Source: Chromatiaceae bacterium
GTDB lineage: Bacteria; Pseudomonadota; Gammaproteobacteria; Chromatiales; Chromatiaceae
NCBI GenBank assembly: GCA_024235415.1
Contig: JACKML010000003.1
Location: forward strand, 124,001 to 188,000
Reading direction: 5' to 3'
DNA: 64,000 nucleotides
The translations under genes and the position numbers were made by a program. Positions within the stretch are counted from its first letter, which is position 1. Each line of letters starts with the position of its first letter. Below the pieces are notes generated by a model, which searched no databases, was not told where the DNA came from, and worked only from the letters and a program-made list of their open reading frames with translations. Below are positions 60,576-64,000 of this stretch, piece after piece.

Positions 60576-61493
60576 ATGAGCAACGACAAACTCGATATCC
60601 CCCAACAGTTCGCCAGCCCGGCCGTGCCGGCGCTGCTGACCGAAGACAGCGTGATCCGCTTCCAGTGTTACAAAGGGATCTCCTGTTTCAACGCCTGCTG
60701 CAAACATGCGGATGTCACGTTGGCACCGTATGACGTGCTGCGCCTGCAAAAGCGTCTGGGCATGAATTCCGAGGAATTCCTCAAGAAGCACACGGTGCCG
60801 TTCCAGCTCGATGCCGATGGGGTGCCGGGAATCAAGCTGCGCACCGACAACGATGGTGCCTGCCTGCTGCTGGACGGTGACAACGGTTGCGGCGTCTACG
60901 AGGATCGACCTACGGTCTGCCGTTACTACCCTATTGCGTTGCTGAACATGCGCGAAAAGGACACCTACGAGGCCAAACAGCAGTATTCCCTGGTTCAGGA
61001 GGACCACTGCAAGGGTCACGATGAGGCGCGTGAGATCACATTGCGCGACTACCGCAAGGAGCAGGGCGTCGCCGAGTACGACGACTTCAACCGCAGCTGG
61101 TACGAGCTGATCCTGAAGAAGAAATCCGGAGGCCCGGGTGTCGGCAAGCCCAACGAAATGAGCCTGCAGCTGTTCTTCATGGCATCGTTCAACTTCGATA
61201 TGCTGCGTCGGTTCGTGCTCAGCGACAACTTCAAGCAGTCCTACAACCTGCCACCGGAGACCTACGCCGAGGTGGCCGAAGACGATATCGCGTTGATCAA
61301 GCTGGGCAACCGGCTGATGCGCCAGGCGCTGTTCGGGGAGAAGACGATCCCGGAGAACAGCGGTGCCTGGGAGCAGCGGGTCGAATCGAGAAAAGAGATC
61401 TGGGAGGCTCGCTCAAAGGCTGAGGTCGAGGCGCGCAACGCCAAGGCCGAGGCCGACATGCGGCAGGAGACCACCGGCTGCTCCGATAACTGA
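60576..61493 (+). CDS. YkgJ-family cysteine-cluster protein
   Basis: The 305-residue soluble protein has the Cys cluster CYKGISCFNACCKHADV near residue 31, then CLLLDGDNGCGVYEDRPTVC and RYYPIALL. This is the CxxC..CC..C.....RPxxCRxYP pattern of the YkgJ/zinc- or iron-sulfur-binding cluster family. The C-terminal 100 residues are helical and end in a charged Ala/Glu-rich tail. It follows aprBA behind a terminator. I recall such genes next to aprBA in sulfur oxidisers, but the role is unknown; assembly or electron transfer for APS reductase is a guess. Confidence 0.85.
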   Translation: MSNDKLDIPQQFASPAVPALLTEDSVIRFQCYKGISCFNACCKHADVTLAPYDVLRLQKRLGMNSEEFLKKHTVPFQLDADGVPGIKLRTDNDGACLLLDGDNGCGVYEDRPTVCRYYPIALLNMREKDTYEAKQQYSLVQEDHCKGHDEAREITLRDYRKEQGVAEYDDFNRSWYELILKKKSGGPGVGKPNEMSLQLFFMASFNFDMLRRFVLSDNFKQSYNLPPETYAEVAEDDIALIKLGNRLMRQALFGEKTIPENSGAWEQRVESRKEIWEARSKAEVEARNAKAEADMRQETTGCSDN

Positions 61494-61503
61494 ACGAACG
61501 AAT

Positions 61504-61536
61504 GGCCGCTGTCAGACGACAGCGGCCTCCTCTTTT
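61504..61536 (+). terminator. intrinsic terminator
   Basis: GGCCGCTGTC-AGAC-GACAGCGGCC followed by TCCTCTTTT, 10 bases after the YkgJ-type gene. Confidence 0.9.
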
Positions 61537-61733
61537 GTCGCGTGTTCTTCCGCAACCCGCGAGACCATCTTCCGATGCGCAGCGATAGTCCCCTCTCAAC
61601 GACTGTCGGACGTTTTTACACTCTCCGCTCTCATCGCCTGTGGGCGCCTGTTAAATCCTTGAATAACCGAAGGATATTGCGGTTGGCATGATTTTCGCCG
61701 GAACAACTCAATAGGTGTTTGGAGGCGAAGGAA

Positions 61734-63452
61734 ATGGGTTCCCGTAAACGAGTTGTCAGCGGGCTGGCAAAGCTGTCGCTGGCGGTGCTGGGGTCGGTGC
61801 TTGCATCCGTTGGATACGCGACGGCGGTGGAATACCGCAGCTTTGACGGCAGCGGCAACAACATGACCAACCCTGGTTGGGGATCCACCGACAGCCAGTT
61901 GCTTCGTCACGATACGACTGGGACCTTTGCCGGCACCCCGTATTATGCCGATGGTGTCTCGACACCGGCAGGCGTGGGTCGACCGAACCCGCGGGCCGTC
62001 AGCAATGCTGTCGTGGCCCAGTCCGGTTCGATAGTGAACGCCAAGGGCGTGTCCGACATGTTGATGCAGTGGGGGCAGTTCCTCGACCATGACTTGGACC
62101 TGACGCGTGCCGGCGGCAGCGAACCGATGCCGATCGCCGTGAGCGGAGATCCGGTATTCGGTGATATCTACTCGATGACCGGCGAGATGCCGTTCAGCCG
62201 GTCGGTGTATGACCCGGCCACCGGTACTGGCACAGGGAACCCGCGCCAACAGACCAATGCGGTGACCGCGTTCATCGATGCCTCGCAGATCTACGGTTCC
62301 AGCAAGGACGAGGCCGATGACCTGCGCTATTTCAGTGGCGGCAAGTTGAAAATGAGCGGCGACATGCTGCACATGGACGGCGGCGTCTTTGTGTCTGGTG
62401 ACGAGCGCGCCAGGGAACAGGTCGGCCTGACATCGATGCACACCCTGTTCAATCGTGAACACAATCGACTTGCCGAGAATCTCGAGGCGCAGTACCGGTT
62501 GTTGCCGGATATCGAAGGCATTGCTCCGGGTGATATGGACTACGAGAAGGTGCTCGACGAAAAGGTCTACCAGGAGACGCGCAAGCTGGTCGGCGGCATG
62601 ATGCAGGCGATCACTTTCAACGAGTTCCTGCCGGCGCTGCTTGGCGGCGGCGCACCTGGCGCCTATGGCGGATACGATGCCGCCGTCAATCCGGGTATCG
62701 CCAACGAGTTCAGCACCGCAGCCTACCGGTTCGGTCATTCGACGCTGTCATCGGTGCTGTTGCGCCTCGATGCCGACGGCAACGAGATCGCCGCTGGCCA
62801 TCTTGCGCTGCGCGATGCATTTTTCACTCCGGAGACCGTCCTAACCGCCGGTAACGGGGGCATAGATCCGATCCTTCGGGGTCTGGTCAACCAGCTGGGA
62901 CAGGAGGTGGATCCGTTCCTGGTGGATGACGTGCGCAATCTGTTGTTTGGCCCGATGGGTTTCGATCTCGCCGCGCTCAACATGCAGCGTGGTCGCGATC
63001 ACGGCCTGCCAAGTTACAACCAGATGCGTGCCACGATGGGCCTGACGCCGTATTCAAATTGGGGCGAAGCGGTCTTCATGGACGGCGTCAAAGACCTGCT
63101 GATGTCCATCTACACCGATATCAACGATATCGACCTGTGGATCGGCGGTCTGGCTGAAAACCATGTCAATGGTGGCATGCTGGGCGAGCTGTTCTCGGCA
63201 ATCGTTGGCGATCAGTTCAGCCGTCTGCGCGACGGCGACCGCTTCTGGTATCAGAACAGTATGTTTGAGACCGAGTGGATGGAGTTCATCGAGGGATCGA
63301 CCCTGAGCGCGATCATCATGCGCAATACCGGCATCACCGGGCTGCAGGCCAACGTCTTCTTTGTCCCTGAGCCCGGCGTGCTGCTGCTGCTGTCGATCGG
63401 TATTGCCGGCATGGGTATGCGGCGCAAGTCCTCCTGGCGATGCGCGGCTTAA
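61734..63452 (+). CDS. animal-type haem peroxidase with PEP-CTERM tail
   Basis: This 572-residue secreted protein has a signal peptide ending near VGYATA. The peroxidase core follows the animal (peroxinectin/peroxidasin) family: distal MQWGQFLDHDLDLT, GDERAREQVGLTSMHTLFNR, then EHNRLAE, proximal AAYRFGHSTLSS and LNMQRGRDHGLPSYNQM. The C-terminus FVPEPGVLLLLSIGIAGMGM, then RRKSS, is a PEP-CTERM sorting signal, read by an exosortase that ties the protein to an exopolysaccharide-producing envelope. The start ATG 61734 has GGAGGCGAAGGA before it. It should act outside the cell on peroxide with halide or phenolic substrates. The stop overlaps the convergent MFS gene by four bases. Confidence 0.92.
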   Translation: MGSRKRVVSGLAKLSLAVLGSVLASVGYATAVEYRSFDGSGNNMTNPGWGSTDSQLLRHDTTGTFAGTPYYADGVSTPAGVGRPNPRAVSNAVVAQSGSIVNAKGVSDMLMQWGQFLDHDLDLTRAGGSEPMPIAVSGDPVFGDIYSMTGEMPFSRSVYDPATGTGTGNPRQQTNAVTAFIDASQIYGSSKDEADDLRYFSGGKLKMSGDMLHMDGGVFVSGDERAREQVGLTSMHTLFNREHNRLAENLEAQYRLLPDIEGIAPGDMDYEKVLDEKVYQETRKLVGGMMQAITFNEFLPALLGGGAPGAYGGYDAAVNPGIANEFSTAAYRFGHSTLSSVLLRLDADGNEIAAGHLALRDAFFTPETVLTAGNGGIDPILRGLVNQLGQEVDPFLVDDVRNLLFGPMGFDLAALNMQRGRDHGLPSYNQMRATMGLTPYSNWGEAVFMDGVKDLLMSIYTDINDIDLWIGGLAENHVNGGMLGELFSAIVGDQFSRLRDGDRFWYQNSMFETEWMEFIEGSTLSAIIMRNTGITGLQANVFFVPEPGVLLLLSIGIAGMGMRRKSSWRCAA

Positions 63453-64000
63453 TCACCGCCTGATTCTTCCCCTGCCTTGACCGGGCGTCGCTGCTCGCGT
63501 GGCCGCCACACCGACGCGATATCGAAGCCCACCCCGGAGAACACCGAAAACCGGGTGAAGCGGAAGATCACCCGGCGGGGGGAGGCGCGCCGGACCTGGC
63601 GCACCTCTTTGAGCACCGGGACGAAAATGACTGCTACTGCCAGGCGGGCCGCGAACGACAATAAAAACACGCCGAACAGCGGGTACTCGAACGACCAGGC
63701 GTGATCGCTGTGCGCCCAGTCGGGCATCCAAAGCACGGCCGCCGCGCCCAGTTGCGCGCCGGCGAATGCGGCCAGTGCATTGGTCACGTTGGCCGTGGTG
63801 ATCGGCGCCGCCATGTCGGCATCGCCCGAGAGATCGTAAAAGAAGCTGCCGGCGCTCAATGCGAATCCGCCCCATGCCAGTCCGGAAAGGGCCTGTATTG
63901 CCAACAGGTACAGGAAGTTGTCCGAGAACACCCACAGCAGCGGCACGAACGGGACCATCCAGCCAGTGATCGCAAGGATCAGCCGGTTGCCGAATGCATC
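63449..64000 (-). CDS. MFS transporter, C-terminal part
   Basis: This is the 3' end of a gene running off the right edge; its 5' part lies outside. The frame is open to base 64000 (DAFGNRLILAITGWMVPFVP). The 183 residues present have four to five membrane helices with LAIQALSGLAWGGFALSAGS and a polar GDADMAAPITTANVTNALAA, which fits the last third of a major facilitator. The tail is Arg-rich and cytoplasmic. The substrate is unknown. Confidence 0.75.
   Translation of the reverse strand, partial: DAFGNRLILAITGWMVPFVPLLWVFSDNFLYLLAIQALSGLAWGGFALSAGSFFYDLSGDADMAAPITTANVTNALAAFAGAQLGAAAVLWMPDWAHSDHAWSFEYPLFGVFLLSFAARLAVAVIFVPVLKEVRQVRRASPRRVIFRFTRFSVFSGVGFDIASVWRPREQRRPVKAGEESGGD

Overview
The window looks like a chromosomal segment of a sulfur-oxidising gammaproteobacterium of the Chromatiales/thiotrophic-symbiont type. 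Three things point there. The housekeeping blocks zapB-like/zapA/6S RNA/fau and ygfB-pepP-ubiH-ubiI are arranged as in Gammaproteobacteria. The glycine cleavage P protein is split into gcvPA and gcvPB. APS reductase (aprBA), a SoxXA-binding-protein-like gene and two DsrE-type proteins are present. The DNA is GC-rich throughout. I see no prophage, insertion sequence or CRISPR array. No species is claimed.

Layout. 1-0.75 kb: end of rpsI, a tRNA-Gln(CUG), and three 163-bp tandem repeats that each carry a copy of the tRNA 3' end. 1.1-3.7 kb: two nearly identical porin genes with duplicated promoters and terminators. 3.8-6.6 kb: rpiA, ilvA and a Lys/Ala-rich histone H1-like gene whose last codons sit on a possible frameshift site. 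6.9-12.7 kb: fau, 6S RNA, zapA and a zapB-like gene on the minus strand; ygfB, pepP, ubiH and ubiI on the plus strand. 12.8-15.5 kb: iron-type ABC binding protein and permease, with no ATPase nearby. 15.5-18.6 kb: a very large O-antigen-ligase-like membrane protein fused to a beta-helix. 18.7-24.1 kb: tandem glycine riboswitch with terminator, then gcvT, gcvH, gcvPA, tpx, gcvPB. 24.2-28.4 kb: dgkA, a SoxK-like gene, a PfkB kinase, moeA-moaD-moaE and a small zinc ribbon.

28.3-33.6 kb (minus strand) is the most unusual block: two ECF sigma/anti-sigma pairs around a secreted DsrE protein. One anti-sigma factor carries its own DsrE domain on the far side of the membrane. I read this as a possible sulfur-responsive envelope signalling system. 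A DUF255/SSP411 protein lies upstream.

33.8-42.3 kb is mixed housekeeping: yjgR, ypfJ, rlmI, an XRE regulator, lgt-thyA and folA, plus a 44-residue acidic protein behind a well-placed FNR-type site. 42.3-47.6 kb: a LolA-like protein, a beta-barrel and a PAS-RND-HTH fusion that together look like a lipid or hydrophobic-compound export system. 47.8-50.7 kb: divergent speE and speA. 50.9-57.4 kb: a TPR protein, a third ECF sigma factor, an NtrC-type regulator, a double-REC diguanylate cyclase, an RlmK-like methyltransferase, DUF423, an unknown protein and a thioredoxin-HEAT fusion. 57.8-61.5 kb: aprBA and a YkgJ-type cysteine-cluster protein. 61.7 kb to the end: an animal-type haem peroxidase with a PEP-CTERM tail, and the 3' end of an MFS transporter gene.
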